From NCBI GenBank assembly GCA_022225965.2, contig JAKJXP020000005.1:248001-312000 (forward strand): a stretch of 64,000 nucleotides of DNA, read 5' to 3'. The translations under genes were made by a program, and so were the position numbers. Positions 33,465-48,030 of this stretch are shown piece by piece (positions within the stretch are counted from its first letter, which is position 1; every line of letters starts with the position of its first letter). The notes under the pieces are model-generated. The model searched no databases and was not told the DNA's origin. It saw only the letters and a program-made list of their open reading frames with translations. Origin of the DNA: Diatrype stigma. Lineage: Eukaryota > Ascomycota > Sordariomycetes > Xylariales > Diatrypaceae.

Positions 33465-34614
33465 GCCCTTTGCAACCGAACCAGGGCTGGACTGGACTAC
33501 ACTACTTGTATTTACTAGCTATTTTGAAGCCGGCGCATAACAGCGGGCACGATTGCGTAGCTTTTGCTAATTTGCTTATCACGCCACATTTTCGACTCGA
33601 CGAGTCTTATCTAGGCGAGGATGGTCAGCTGGATAGCTGTTGTGCCTTTACTTCGTCAGGTGCATATTGACCTAGGGGAGGACATACCTACGGGGGACAT
33701 ACCTAGAGGGGATCATCCATCTCGGAAAGGGGAAAGGTTGAGCCTGGAGTGAGGCTTGGGTCTGCTCCGCAGTGTCTGCTTGGAGTCAATGAGTGACTCC
33801 AGGGGCCAGGGTCCCCCACTTGCTCCGGGTTGATTGCCAGGATCATGACTCCACAACGATCTTCCGCGTCGATTTGTGTTTCACGATGCGCGATCCATTC
33901 ACTGCCATAATGCCATTGCGATGTACGATAGGTATCACGTTTTCAAACCATACCCTTTTGAGCTGGACTGTCAGCTCGGCACCTTCGGTTTTGCTGGTGG
34001 CGGCTGACCTGAAGGGGGGATATAGTAATTTGGGGGATAATGCAAGTGGCATGATTTTGTTATCTATGATCCAGCATCAGCATCATCATCGTCGTCGTCA
34101 TCATCATCGTAGCTGTGCACCTTCCGGCATTGGCCCTGATCTAGTCTAGTCGGCAGCGGCAGAACAACGGAAACCCAATTGTGATATCTGACTGAGCCTC
34201 CGCAATCCAGCGGCATACGTGCTTGGCTTGTAATGCGACCATTGTAATGTATATGGAATGCATACCTAAGTATATATGGATGTACAAACCTTGACCTGAC
34301 ACTTACCTAGGTGATGAGGGCCACCACATGCCCGCACTAATGATTATGCCATCATCGGCACCAATCATGCGATACTGATTCATGCGGACCCCGTTGCCCA
34401 GCAAGCAGGAAGACTGCCAAGGTGCGTACCAACCATCCACTCTCACCATCTACATAGGTAAGGCATGTATGTATGTGTGTATGTGTGTATGCAAGTATGT
34501 ACGTACATATGCAACCTCCGCCAGTGCCTCCATCAGACGAAACCTGGAAAGACGGATCTGGGGGTTGGCTCGGAAGGCTCCGCTGGGTGGTGGCTCGTCG
34601 TTGACCTCCTGCTC

Positions 34615-34672
34615 GACCTCCTCCCTCCCCTCCTCCTCCCCTCCTCCCCTCCTCCCCTCCTCCCTCCATCTC
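34615..34672 (+). repeat. Pyrimidine-rich CCTCC/CCCCT repeat
   Basis: About 58 bp of nearly pure C/T with irregular CCTCCCCT units. The minus strand is G/A-rich and could form a triplex or G4 structure. It creates false Glu/Gly/Arg-rich frames on the minus strand. Confidence 0.8.
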
Positions 34673-37287
34673 CGCCCCGCTGCACTGGCGTCGGGGTTCT
34701 TCGCCAAGAGCGGTGCGGTAGTGCGGCACCTACCCCGTACATACTTACTTAAGTACTCGACGACCACTTACCTTACTAGGAAGTACTACCTGCTTTTACG
34801 TGATATAACAGTAAAGGGAGGACGAAACCAGTAACGAGTTCCCTCTTGGCTGGCTTGGCTGGGTTCCGCCTGGTATGCAAGCTAGGTAGGTACTTTGCAC
34901 AGGGAATATACGTAGCCAAACCCGGTTCCGGTGCCTCGAAAAGTCGACGAACGGCGGGTCCGGGACTCAGCTCTTGTGATGCGCAACTATGTATGTATGA
35001 CTGACTATGCGGACTCGCAATCCCAGTAGGGATGTGTGTGCGCGTCTGTCTGCGCGCGTGCTGGATTAGGACGAAGTTGCTCCGTTCGCTTGATGGTTTA
35101 TATTCCCTTCTCGGTCGGCTTGCATAAACTGGGACCTAGGCTGCTACTACATAACTACTACGCACGTACTTAGGTAACGACCGCGAAGACCACAGAACGA
35201 AACCGATCACCTTGAGAGTGCCCCGCGTTGCTGGTGTGGTGTGCATGGACTGCTTCATAGCTGACTGGGTACCTATGTGGTCTAGATTCCCTACGTACTT
35301 ACCTATCATACTCCCCTTGCCTTTTTCCTACATAGGTAAGCTGGGTAAGCTGCCTACTCCAGACTGTCGTTAGATCCATCAAGGTGAGGGAGCAGCAGTG
35401 GTCACCGCCGCTCGCCGCCGGTGAGAGAGCGGTGGTAGGCGGTGGGCGAGGAGGAGGGGGGAAGATAACTACTACCTACCTCACGAAGGGATGGCCAAAA
35501 AAGAAGCTATCACCTATCACCTATCACCCACCTTGTCCCTGTCCTTACCCCGCGATGAGATATAGCGGATACGTGAACCTTGAGGATTTATAGCGTGGTA
35601 TCGTCTCTCCCCATGCAAAGCAACTACGTTTGTCAGTTATCATATGCTTCACTTCACGGCTTATACATATGCCCCTGTCTGTCTGTCTGTATAACCCAGG
35701 CGACATACCTAGTTGCTGCCTAGTAGGTAGGGCCAGGCTATGTATTGTACGTGGCTTATACCTAGCGGTTCTCTCGCGTATCGCGCTCCTTTCCTGCCAC
35801 GCAAGGAAATAGGTACCCGTGGGTGCTATTATGTGAGAATCCTATCCCGTACTCTGGTAAACTGAGCAGGTCGAGACACCGGCAGGGCAAGCTGGCTTAC
35901 AACCCCATGCATACGATACCGAGGTATTCGTAAGTACGATGCATGTAGTTATTCCTGCTCTGCTTTCTCTCCCTGCCCGGCCCCTAGTTAGACCCCGGTG
36001 CCGATGGGAACCTCTTTTCCTGTCGTTGTTGTTGTTTGCGCATTGTTGGCCCATGTTCATGATCCACCGCCCCCAGAAAGCAAGGGCAAGGGCCCCCATG
36101 TCGTTCATCCATCGTTCGCCCGGGGGTAGGGTCAGCAAAACGAGATTCTGGGTCCTATTTGCCGCTGTTAGCGCGATAGCCTCTTCCCGATTGCTGGCTT
36201 CTCGGTTCTCTCGCTATTACTTCGTACATAAGTAGATGCAACTAGTTAAGCACGAAGTAGAGGTGTGCTTGTATCCGTTGGCCCATGCGGGAAATGGGAA
36301 CCCTAGGGACCTTTATGAGCTCAGCATCCTCTTCTACATAATGCACCCAGGCTGTAGCAAGTAGGAGATAGCTAGGCTGTGTTGTGCTTTTGGCTTTTCT
36401 TTCAACAACTCGCTTGCCTCCTGCGAGCTCCCTTAGTTCACCTAGGGACGTTGCTGCCGAGTTATATCCAACAGATTGCGTTGCATTGCAAGTACCGCTA
36501 GTTCACGCCATTGCCAGCCCTGCTTACATTGTACCTGAATTTGACTAGCTAGTTTCCTGTACGACTTACTCATCGCTAGTTACGGCACGCACGGGTTCGC
36601 AACGGCACGGGTCGTACTCAGCGCGAACTACAGCAGCGAGAGAGCGAACGAGCTGTGCCTCTTCCTCTCTTTCCAGTTCGGTCCGCCATGTAAGACAACA
36701 GATTAACTAGGTACTAACTACCCCAAGTCGGACAGACGTTGTTAGCTGGCTTCATACTCCCTATCCTGTGCCAATACTATACCCAGCTTGTCTCTGGTTA
36801 CCGCTGTGTAGATTATAGACCCCATGTCACAGTGACACGTACGTGGCTGTTAGCTACATGCCTGCCTACCTGTTTTCATGCGATACGTAGCGTAATAAGG
36901 CGAGTAGGTCGGGAGGTAGTCCTAGGTGTAGATAGCTCAGTACGTGGGCATGATAGTACAACGTAAGCAGAGATAACCGAAGAGTCCCTGTCCGTGGTCT
37001 CCCCCCCTCGCGCGGCTTTCGTCACACCTTACGTAGGCGTGCAAAAAGGTAGGCGTAGGCATACACGGCGACGACGGCGATGTTGACATTGACAATTGCT
37101 GATACGGCAGTGATAAATGGACGGCGATCATTGTACCTAGTTAGAAACATCTGAGAATATGTTTGATACACATACCCCCTTACCCCTGGTAACAGGACAA
37201 GTACTTCGTACCTATGTCAGCACAGGTTCATATCCAGCTTCTTGATATTGCAGCAGATCCCCAGCTGGACGAATGAAACAAAATCCC

Positions 37288-37297
37288 TACCTAGGTA
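37288..37297. repeat. TACCTAGGTA palindrome
   Basis: Exact copy of the dispersed 10-bp palindrome, inside the gene-poor region. Confidence 0.8.
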
Positions 37298-39021
37298 AGC
37301 AACTAGCCAATCACATAATTATGTGCCATCCTGTCAGGACATCAACAGATACCTCCGTGTGTACCTACTCGGCCAGCGCCATTGGTCGTTACGACAAAGA
37401 CCAATGCCGCTTCGGCGGGGATTCAAGAAGGGCACAGACTGACAATCAATTACCCCATAGCGTGCGCTCGCAGCATGCATGGTGGTGGGTGTCTCGAGGC
37501 TCCCCTGCATGTATTGTACGTACATACGTCGCGATGTTATAGACGGCGTAACAATAGTATAGTAACATCGTCGTACTATAACCAACTACATAGGTGTGTA
37601 TGTCCATAGGTATGAGAAGACGGTGGCTTATTATAGAATTCCATGAATAGTTTAGACGTGTATATTTATGCTTACGTTAGATGACTTTAGCCGTTTGCTA
37701 TACAATGTGTAACTACTACCAAAAAGGGGGAATGGGGCCTGGAGGGAGGCCTCTGTCATTGGCTGGGGTTTTTATCTTCTTCTCAAATGCAAGGTCAGGG
37801 ACCAATCGCCGCCCCCATCGACCACCGCCATCGTCGACTACTACCTACAGAGTAATAGTACTAACTACCTACTACCACGACAAGGCAGGCGTATGGATTT
37901 CTGCAGTGGCTCTAACTACATGGAGAACACAAGCTCTACTCTCGTCAGCAGGCTCAGGCAGGCACATGTAGCTATCTATGGAGACGCGTGCGTACGTACA
38001 TATCGTACATAGGTACGTTCACAGCACCGCGGCGACGATCATGGTCATGATGCATGATGGTGCATATATCGCACCTGCATACCTGCATACCTGCAACCTA
38101 CCCATACCTAGCTACCTCCTAGCTAATTACTGGATGTAGGTAGCTGTGTAGGTAGCAGTAGCTACAGTAGCTGAAACAGCTTCTTTCCATCACTTTGCTT
38201 CCATTTGCTGCCTGCTGCTCATTATACTGCTGCCGCTGCTGCTGACGGCATGAGGCAGGACAGAGAGGATGAAGACTATTGACCATACTAGTCATCCCAT
38301 ACAAGGCTAGAAACGCGACTATCACCGGAGCTGCCTTGCCTCCATGCATCTTCGAACCTACGGTACCGTGTCAGCCGTGTTCTGTCCTGCGTATCCAGTT
38401 ATACAGCTAGCTACCCACACAGCCGGGCAGAACAAGACCGGCAAGGCTCCATCCTCTTTGCTTTTTCCCCTTCTGTCATTTTCACCTAGTTCAGTAGCAG
38501 ATGTGGCGGAAGCTAATGCAATACCCCGTGCCAATACAACAGAACCAACTGACTAGCCTACCATGGAAGAAAGCAAAGGTCCAGGGCAGGCCGGCGCTGC
38601 TTGCTTTCTTGCCTTGATGTTGCTTGGCCTGTCTGGCCGGTCTACCCGTCCTCGATGAGCGGAGCGAAGGTCTCTGCCTATCGTGGGAACCGGTCAGTCG
38701 GCACGCACACACACATGCGCCATCGTCCTCCGAGCTACCTACCCAATTTTATCGTCATCGTCTCTACACATAAGCAGGCAGGTAGGTAACTGTGTAGATA
38801 CGCTCCGCTTCTTCCTGTCATGCCGTGCCTCGGCTGTACACTTGCCAGGCCTTCTTGATGACCTTACCCTTGCCCTACTCTCTCTTGGGGCCCTCACCGT
38901 GGCTTGGCTTCCAACCTCATAGTCTATCAGCTTCATCGTCCCGAGTCGTTGATAACAGGAGCGTATCATTAGTGCGGTTGGTGACTAGGTAGATCTGCAC
39001 GTCTGTATGCATGTAGGTTGG

Positions 39022-39031
39022 TACCTAGGTA
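39022..39031. repeat. TACCTAGGTA palindrome
   Basis: Exact copy of the dispersed 10-bp palindrome, next to a GTAGGTTGG word. Confidence 0.8.
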
Positions 39032-42000
39032 GTTATGAGGAGTGGCCAGGGCACCATCCCAGATTCCCGAAACATCTCATCCCATGCGGCCATCCCATCC
39101 GTCCCAATGCGTCCATACAAACCGTACCCTCCTCCCTCCGAGCCTCCCCATGCCACATGCCACATGCCACATTGCCCCCTTGCCCAGCGCACAGGGCCGG
39201 TAAAGCTGTCTCGTTTGGTGATCAGTTTAGCGCGATAGTCTCTCCATCTATTAGTTATTTTCTCTGGCCGCCCGCCGAGTCCCTCTTCCCCATTCCCCTG
39301 GGAACCCTCGCGCTGATCTGCTGCACGGTGCCCGATATGGGTGGTCGTGCCTGTGCCCTGCTTGCGCGCGTTCGTGCGCAAGGTACCTGTGTGCAGCGTG
39401 GCCAAGAAGCTCCATAGTTATCGCATGCAAGTGCATATGTAGGTATGTACTGTAGATGAGAGCCGTTGCTCCCTGCTGCTGCTGCTGCCGCCGCGCTCCA
39501 TGCCTTGTTTGTGTGTCGATAGCCAGTACCTACTGTAGTTGCCCTCTCCTTCGCCCAGCCGTGGTGTGTAGTGCTTCTCGAATCCTTGCTGCCTGCCTGC
39601 CCGCCCGCTTGCCCGTCGGCTCCCTCCTCTTGCCCCCTTCTTTTGCCCCGCCGTTCTTTGCAAGCCCCTACCCCCTACCATCTCTCATCTATCTACAATC
39701 GCCGGACATATACACGCGTGCAGCCTGCAATCTGGGGGCGCGGTGGAGATGTGGAACGCGGCGACGTGCAGAGAACCCATGGTCATGGGTAAATAGCTTC
39801 GTATACACATATCTCACCTCTTACTTCTGTCGTCTCCTAGCCATAATCAGGGAGGTAAAGGAGGGACGTGTGTCTATGTACCGCCTTACCCCGCCCCGTT
39901 TTCTTATCCCGATGATCCGTCTGCCTGTCGTCTGCTTGTCCTGCGTTCCCGGCGGTCGACAACTTCCCGGATTTGACGGCTCTACCTAGACCCGACTAAC
40001 TAGTGGCAATGCCGCTTAATGCCCGGTCTATATATGCGTGCGTGTGTGGCGTGTGTCTGTCTAGACTACCTAAGGTACGCTGCCCGGGGTAGTGGAACCA
40101 GCGGTACCGAGATCTCGTCTTCATGGTGGGATCACAGCGATCAACGAGCGGAGCAACCCTTGGCAAGGCTGTCGTAGCAGGGCCCAGGGGTCCAAAAGAT
40201 CCAGAAACGGTGGGGATCACCTTGCGCCGTCGCCGCCTCCGCCTCCGCCGAAGGAGTCATGCCGTCAGACCCTCCTTCCTCCGATGCTTCCCAAGCTTTC
40301 CTACATGGGCTGATGCGTTACTGATAGCACTATGCGCTACGAATGCTGCTGTGCCGATATATGGGATAGTAGCCGGTCAATAGGTGGAGTTGTTTTCCCT
40401 GGCGAAAATCTCTCGTGATCGGCTCCGATGTGACACCAGATCATCCAGTAACAACCTACCCCGGCCTACATATGCCGAGGGCCCCGACGTCTTGGGAGAT
40501 GCCCCGCCCCGCCTTTCACAGAGCATGGGTGGTCCCCGTCTATCGACGAATAGGAGCACACGGAGGGAGAACTGATGGCTTATATGGTATCATTCGTGAA
40601 ATTCTCATTGCATCTCTGGTTTGCGTTTTTGGTAAGCAGCAGGAGCAGCAGGCCCCCAGGACCGGAAGACGAACAGCGGCAGATGAGCATTTGCCGTCCA
40701 TCCCCCTCTGTGCAGCCAGTTTAGATGACATACATTTCGAAATTTCAAATACCCAGTCCACCACCTTTGCGGTAATCCCTCCCATGCAAGAAAAGGAAAA
40801 AAGCCAATGGTATCAGTTCCCATCCCCGAACGCCGCGGTACCCAGCCAGACAATCAAAACAAGGAAATCCCGGATCCAGCTTTGTAACCTCGTAGCCCCG
40901 CTCGATCTGTGGGTGGCACTGCTCCTGGTAGCTATGTTCCATTCCAGATGGACACGAGCCACTGCTGTTTGGAGAAGCAAATAAGCGCTAGGAGCGACAG
41001 ACCCAAGAACATGGGTTCAGAAGAGCACGAAAGCGAGAGAAGTCATGATGGTTGGAATAACCCATAAGAGGGAAAGAAAAAAAGACTCCTAGCATGCAAT
41101 ACCCCATACTCATATCCCAAAAGAGTGATGCGCTTTGTTGCCCCACGCCATCCCTAACGAATTTTGAAAAGAGCCAAAAGTGAAAATGCAGAGTACGCTC
41201 GCAGCGAATGATGCGAGTTGGTGTCAGAAAACCCGGAAAGAGCCTTCGACAGGACAGGTGTCGAGCCAGGGTGGTTGGTTGCACTGCATGGAACCTGCAG
41301 CAAGCATGCGCCACGATCCCAAGACGGGCACCGATCACGGTATTCGGCGCTGTCCTTCCCTCCCGACTGTCTCCCCGTCTAACAGTGTCCGATCAGCCTT
41401 GCAGCAAGAAGATTCGGCAGCGGGCAGGGCAAGACAGGACGCCACGGAAAGCCCCCCAATCGGGAAGATGGATATGACACAGAATTGTTTTTGGGGCGGA
41501 TCTTTTCTTTGCTTTTCTATTTTCCTTGCGTCGGTGGTGACACGCAATAACGATTGCTGAAGAAGTCGGAGTGGTTTCAGGGAAGGTACCAAAAAAAGCC
41601 ACTATCTTTCATGACAAGAATACGATAGGGCGCAGGTGCATATGGGGCTGAAGGATAAAGGTTTTTTTTTTCTTTCTTTTCTTCTTCCTCGGCCTCTTCC
41701 CCCCCTGCCCCTTGGACAGTAACCGGTGAGCGCAGCCCAGACGGTGTTCTAGAACTACCCGGCCCGTGTGGCTTGCATTGCAGCCAGGTCCCGGCTGTGA
41801 CGTTGCCGTGGACTTTCTAATTTGGACATCGCGGGCATGCGTAGTTTGACCCGCAGTAGTCGTGAGTGCCAAAGTCAATGGCCTTGCAACAGAAAGTGCA
41901 GCAAGAGTTGACGAGAGGTTGATGCTCCTTGACGCACATTGTGACTTGTGTGAGCAGTTGTTGTTTCAGCGAGGGCCAAGGCAGATAAAGAAAATTTAGC

Positions 42001-44024
42001 TGGGGATGCCGGGTGACGGGTGGTTTATATGATCCACCTCCTGAACTTAGATGGTGTATGGAGGTGCGCAGGTGTGGTGACTAAGCGCTCGTCGTTGAGA
42101 AGCTTGAGGGCGGGAGCAGTGATGCTTAGGTTTGCCTTGGGATTTATGAAGTATGTGGTATGGATGGAATTGGCTCGGCTAGGGGCAATGGCAGAGTGGA
42201 AGAAGGTTTAAGTCTTGATTCTCTCTGAAGCTAACTTATAAGTGCAAGTCTGAAGCCGATGCGATGGTGACGGTTACGCTTCTCCTAGGAGGCGTCGGAC
42301 GGAAAGAGGGCCAACCTTATATGTGCGCGGCGACGGACCAGGACGGACCAGCCTTAGCAGAGCCAAGAATAAGGCGTCGATCAACCCATGATGGAGCCGG
42401 GGTCAGAGCAGAAGCGAAAAGAGAGATGGAAAATCACAAAAAAGTGATAAATTGGGTAGGATAGAGGGGCCCAATCTCAAAGTAGCATAAGGCGATTGAT
42501 TGGCAAGCCTTTGCAGTTGATGGTATTACCTTGCAGCGGTGTGTCTGGACAGGGATAGAGTCACGAGGCCCCAGACCTTTGGGTTATTGCTACTAGTAAT
42601 AGGCTGTAGGTTGTAGGCTGTAAACTGTAGTCTGTAGTCTGGTAGACGCGTATCAGACGGACTGACTAACCGACTGACGAAGAAGCCGAAAATGATCAAT
42701 CTACTATGTTCAGGTCGCCGTGGGCGTCTCGTTCGCAGGCTGGTATTGTACCATGTAACTACATACATAGTAGGTAGCATGTAGCATGGAGCATGAAGCA
42801 TGGAGCATGGCAGGGTTAGTCAGGCCGGGGGAGGGCCATCGCGGGCTAAGTACATGGATTTGCACATTTGTTTATTATCGTTTATCATCGTTCGATAACT
42901 ATCGTGTGCACGTGTGTGTACAAGTGCAATACATACCTACATACAGTATGTACCGCGTACCTATATATATACTGCAACAGGTACTCCAGTTCCCCTGAGG
43001 GCTAGTAGCAAATCCAGCACAGTCCTACCCAGGCTGCCAGGGCTGCCAGGTAGCAGCACCAGTGCACATGGGATGGGTGTAGATGCATACCACAGAATCC
43101 GGGACATTGCACGGCCGCAAGGACCTAATTTGGAGTTCCGAGGGAATTTTGTGTTATACATTCTGCATGGCGGATAAGGCTATGAATGCGAATATCATGA
43201 ATTGATGAGGGGTTGTCGCGGGGGCGGGAATCTTAGACTACAAGTAGCTATGACCTTGATCCACAACACCGACGGGGAGTACGTAAAGTATTCCAACCCC
43301 ACAGGGTAGGCGAGGGCAGTCGAGATAAATGAGGATAAAAATATATACTACTAGGGAGGTAGTATAGTGGTAAGTGTAGTGGTAGGTACCTATGTAAGTA
43401 AGTAAGTAAGTACCCGTACCTCGAAGGCTCGAATGTATCAGCGAAGGAAGCTCACTCAGATTTCAGCAGGACCAGGCCAAGACGCAGTAGCTACGTGAGT
43501 ATCATGCCATGGCGTCTTGATCTTACGTGTATATTCCAGCATTCCAACATTCAACATTCCAACATTTCGACAAGGTGCGGTGGCCTCTCCCCGTGGAAAC
43601 AGTTTGTTTCGCCCTGTCCTGCCGGCCGTATAGACCGCATCGCGATTTGAGATCGATAGATGGGCATCGTCTGCGGCTCGGGTTAAAACTGCCGAGGGGT
43701 GTAAATAAAAATGGCCTGAGTGCCAAGTAGGTAGTCAGGTAGTGTACCTGTGTACCTGCCTTGCCCTGTCACTGCAGGCTCCTGACGACCCTCCATTGGA
43801 GATTGACCAGGCTCGCTGCGTTGCGGGTGGGGTGAGGCCAAATGCACAGAATTGATCTTCCAAGCTTCACTTCTCAACACCGGTCCGCAGACTGCAGCAT
43901 GTGAGCCTGCTCCATCAGCGTACCTACATCACTAGGCAGGCAGGCGGCTTATACAGACCTAGGAGATGAGATATGTATGACAGGTATTATCGTGACATGG
44001 CAACTGCAGCTCGCTCCCACCATA

Positions 44025-44053
44025 GCCCCCAGGCCCCCAGGCCCCCAGGCCCC
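44025..44053 (+). repeat. GCCCCCAG tandem repeat (3.6 copies)
   Basis: Three perfect 8-bp units followed by GCCCC. The minus strand carries evenly spaced G5 runs. Confidence 0.9.
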
Positions 44054-44147
44054 ATCGACAATCCACGCAACGCACGCATGTGCATGTTCGACCTAAAGCA
44101 GAGCACGGAGGAGCCAGCATGGTGATAAGAATGAATCGACATAAGTC

Positions 44148-44200
44148 CAGGGAGCGAGCAGGGAGCCAACAGGGAGCCAACAGGGAGTCAGCAGGGAGTT
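44148..44200 (+). repeat. 11-bp minisatellite CAGGGAGCCAA (about 4.8 copies)
   Basis: Units of 11 bp beginning CAGGGAG, two of them identical and the others with one to three changes (CGAG, TCAG). It lies only 95 bp from the GCCCCCAG repeat. Confidence 0.88.
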
Positions 44201-47200
44201 CACATATACGGTGGTCGCAAATATGCGCGAGCACGCGAGGCGACCATAAGGCAACTTGAGGAGCATACCCAGGTAGGCATTGTGATACTTAACGGTATTG
44301 ATGTTGCAGTGGTACGAAATATTGGTATGGTATTGCAATAGTAAGGCAATGGTAGAAGTGGTAAGACAAGGATCTCAAGCTGCTGATGCTACAGGGCCCT
44401 CTGTGTAGGTAGGTACAATACATACATACAATACATACAATACATACATTGTAGGTACGGCAGTATTGTACATACCCACAACGCTTGTCTGCGCTTATCG
44501 ACGCTTGTGTGCTATGTACCTGCTGCGGGTAATACATGTATGTATACTGCTGCATGCCCCGGCACCGAGGTAGGTACTTAATATTCCTCAATCTTCCAAT
44601 TGAACGTGGGTATATTTCATGAGCTCCATTTCATACCGATGATAGGCAGGCCTCTAGCACAACCTATAACTATAGCTATAGCCTATACTATCAGACTACA
44701 TATGTATGTATTACCTACATACCTGGTAGTAGGTGTTAGCAATAAGGCCAACCAAGCCACCCCAATTGAGCAGCATCAAGCGTCATTAGGAATAGCCAGT
44801 TGTTCCTGAGTCACATCACATATAGCCCCCCTTCCTCCTCCCCCCTTTTCCCGCTCCATCTGCATGCAGTGAGGATCCCAGCCAGTCAGTCAATCATGAT
44901 GGACTCCGATTATTCGGATCTTCCAATCCAGCAGCCTGCTAAACAAACGGGAGCGACGAAGCGGCCGGAGGCTCACAGGTGCAGATGTGTCAGGAGGTAT
45001 GATGCGACGTAACACAGACTGGCAGGCTCCTCCTCCTTCAATCGGCAGGGACATTGGCAGATTGCGGGCATGGTTGTTTCTTTGTCTTCTCGTTTTCAGC
45101 TCTCAGCTGCTCAAGTGCCCCGGCCTTGTCTGGATGTGCAGTGCGCCCTGTTGTGGTACCTACTTCGTGCTGAGCCAAGTAATCTGGTAATGCGCCATGG
45201 CTTGTCGATGTCGACACCTTGACGCCCGGCCAGCATGAGCATGGGTTTCCGGCTAAGTCCTATCCAGTAAGAAGCATCGTGCCCCTCTCGTGGAAGAAAG
45301 CGCGAGGGGAGCCCATCGTACAGATGCATGCCCAAGCTCTGATAACACGTGGGCGGTGCAACAACTATCTGATTTGCCCAGAAGATCTGTTGGTGGGAGA
45401 AATCCTGCTGCATGGAAGAAGGGTAAGATGAATCATGGCCTTCGTCCTTGCCCGTGGAATGTTCCGTCCGGTCTTCGCTAAGGTACGGCGACGCCTTGGC
45501 TGAGCTCGGCTCGACGGCAACCCCTCTTATTGCCTACTAACCTATACGTTACGAGCCATGTATCGAGTCTATGACCAACCGACCTATCGGTAACCTCCTA
45601 TTGACGGGTAGCTTCTGTCGGAAGGATTCTATAGGGCACATCTGTTACTCGATATCTCCGGTGCCCCTCCGTTCACATAACGACATGACATAACGACATA
45701 CTGAAGTAACCGGAGTAGTTCGCATACGGAACATGGATTTGTTCAGCTAGGATCTTTTGAGAGACAGGAATCTCAGACTGCCGCCTACCTAAATTTGTGA
45801 TACCCACCATATCTTCTCTTCTCTCACCTCAGGCTGCAAGTGCAAGGTTAGGCGCCTAATCTGAAAGGTCTTGGGTCATCATCTCTCAGCCAACCATCGT
45901 TGCAACTTCGGCTTCCAGCGTCAAGACGGCTTGCCTCGTCTTCCGGCATATCCGATTGATGGCTTGATATTGTTGTGCGACTCGCTCAAGCATGCTGCGG
46001 TGTACAGCCAGCAGCAGCATTGGGATAGGTTGGATTGCTATGGCGGTCCTCGCCTGTCTCTTTCATCGAATGTCACGATATCAACCATCCTGTTTGCCTA
46101 CAAACATTTTATAGGGTGTCCACAGAAAGATTTGGTTTTCATTGGAGACCCAGCCCTCCCTCCACGATGAGCGCCGCATGCTGTTTCTGAAACTTGTTAC
46201 AGCATGATGGACTAAGAAGGTCTATATTCCTATTGGCTGCCCTATCCCACATCTGCCCACAACGGCGGTCCTCCATCTCGGCCATATCAGATCATCTCAC
46301 TAGCCTCACAGCACTGAGCCGTGTCTCCGACAGCAGCCAACAGTTATCTACCCAATGCACGCACAAGCTAAGATATAGCACAACCACCTGGGCGGGTTCG
46401 GTGACGTACGGAAATCTTCAGCTTAGCGTAGAGATCTCCGCCATCGAATGGCACCTTCGGGGCAGGACAGGACTTGTCGTTTCCATGATACCCCCTCTCA
46501 CAGCGGTGAGAAATTAAATGCAACGAGGAGTCAGACTGGGATAGCACCTGTGCAACATCGAAATCCCACAGCGAGCGAGCTGTCGTCTCATAAACATGAT
46601 AGACACCTGGATACTATACGTCACAATTTACATATCTGCATATGTAAGTGCATATGAAATGTACGCACAGATGTCGGGTAGAGCCCAGGCTGTCAGACAT
46701 GCCCAGATATGTTCAGAGACATACATATATACACATGCGGTTGAAGGCATATAAGCACACAAACGTAAGCACAATGATCCTTTCGCAATGTCAGACGGGT
46801 GTAGCAACCGAACCCGCTGCCCTCCCAAGCAACAGCCTCACCCGCCCTTCAGGGATTAGACTGAGTAAGCTCCGAATGCTTGATTTGATTGGAGGGGGTA
46901 CCAATGAGATGTTAAATCAGGCAAGTCCAGCACGAGCGGAGCAATGACGGCCAATGGACTTCATGTCTTCTTCCTGTCGGCGCTAGGTACACATATCCCC
47001 AAGACTCCAACGCATCCCTTCACGCCTTTTGCCTTTTCACTTTGTACACAACATCCATGTTCTGCCCTACGATGATGCTTGTTATCCCATGTGGCTTATG
47101 CGTGCGTTAATGCATGCAAGTTATCGTACAGTAGCAACGCTGCCCGTCTCCTTGCATTGTACATATCCTAATGTTCACTACAAAGCCGGGTAATAGCGGT

Positions 47201-48030
47201 GCTCCTCCTTAGGCCATCTAATCAATGGCTTGATGTTTCTGACGTTGTAGTAGTGTCAATTACATTCCCCCGGGCCCGATCGAGGAGCTGTAGTTAACCA
47301 ATCATCAGCGTATCGGTGCTCATTACCCACCTCCCCTATCTTCTGATGATGTGGGATGGTATGTCAAAAACAAAAAGGCTGCCCATCTTGTCTCGAGGCT
47401 CAGGCTCATGGGAAAAAATACCCTAGCTAGCCTGGTACCCGATGGTGTACGGAAATCTATAGCTGCTCCTGACAATGCATCCCAAAACATCGTTTTATAT
47501 ATTACTGTATTGAACCAATTTGTGTTGGCCCTTTTAACTATGTATGCCACTCGGGTTGTGAATAGTGGCCTATGTCAACTCGGACTTTCCCGCCTACTAC
47601 GTAGTAGGCTTCAGCTCGTATAGATCTGAAGTTTACACGAGAAAAACAACTAGTACCGTGAGTCCTATCGTAAGTCTCCACCCCACAACACTCGCCGACA
47701 AGGACAGGGGAGGGAGAAAAGGGACGAAATTTTCATCCCAGTGTCCAAACATCAGCTGTCAAGATAAATAACCGTCTAGTGTATTTAAGCCCCGGGTCTA
47801 ACAAAGGCAGTACGGTGGGGATCGGGACAATGTCAGGGAATCATGTCTTAAGAACGAAACAACATCCCACGTCAAGGCGCAGACCGTCGAGGTTGTCGGC
47901 ATCGCCTGTTCTCTTAGCGTACCTAATCAGGCCAATGTCTTCCATGTCCCGTTTAAAGAAAACGAATTACACGACACTACTACTATTTAATTATCAATCG
48001 TATTTACAAATCAGGATCGTGTGTTGTAGT

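Larger units (their letters stand above)
33465..48030. other. Gene-poor region (about 14.5 kb) with many short tandem repeats
   Basis: No gene is supported. Frames reach 189 codons (40,415-40,984) but have no motif, no intron logic and no codon bias like the real genes. The sequence is full of GTAGGTAC/TACCTACC words, GTATGTATG runs, CT-rich blocks and small minisatellites. Three of the four exact or near TACCTAGGTA sites of the interior lie here. No transposase, reverse transcriptase or terminal repeat was recognised, so it is either long intergenic DNA, a home for non-coding transcripts, or strongly decayed sequence. Confidence 0.5.

Noticed and set aside
39456..39989. 177-codon frame in the gene-poor region
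   Set aside because: Cys/Pro/Leu-rich composition from C/T-rich repeats. No recognisable motif.
40415..40984. 189-codon frame in the gene-poor region
   Set aside because: No domain, no signal peptide, no codon bias like neighbouring genes, and overlapping frames of similar length on the other strand.
44896..45890. Possible Zn2Cys6 regulator relic (ATG at 44,896, then a GCKCKVRR-like string near 45,836)
   Set aside because: The six-Cys pattern cannot be assembled with any reasonable splicing and no downstream domain follows. Too weak to annotate.
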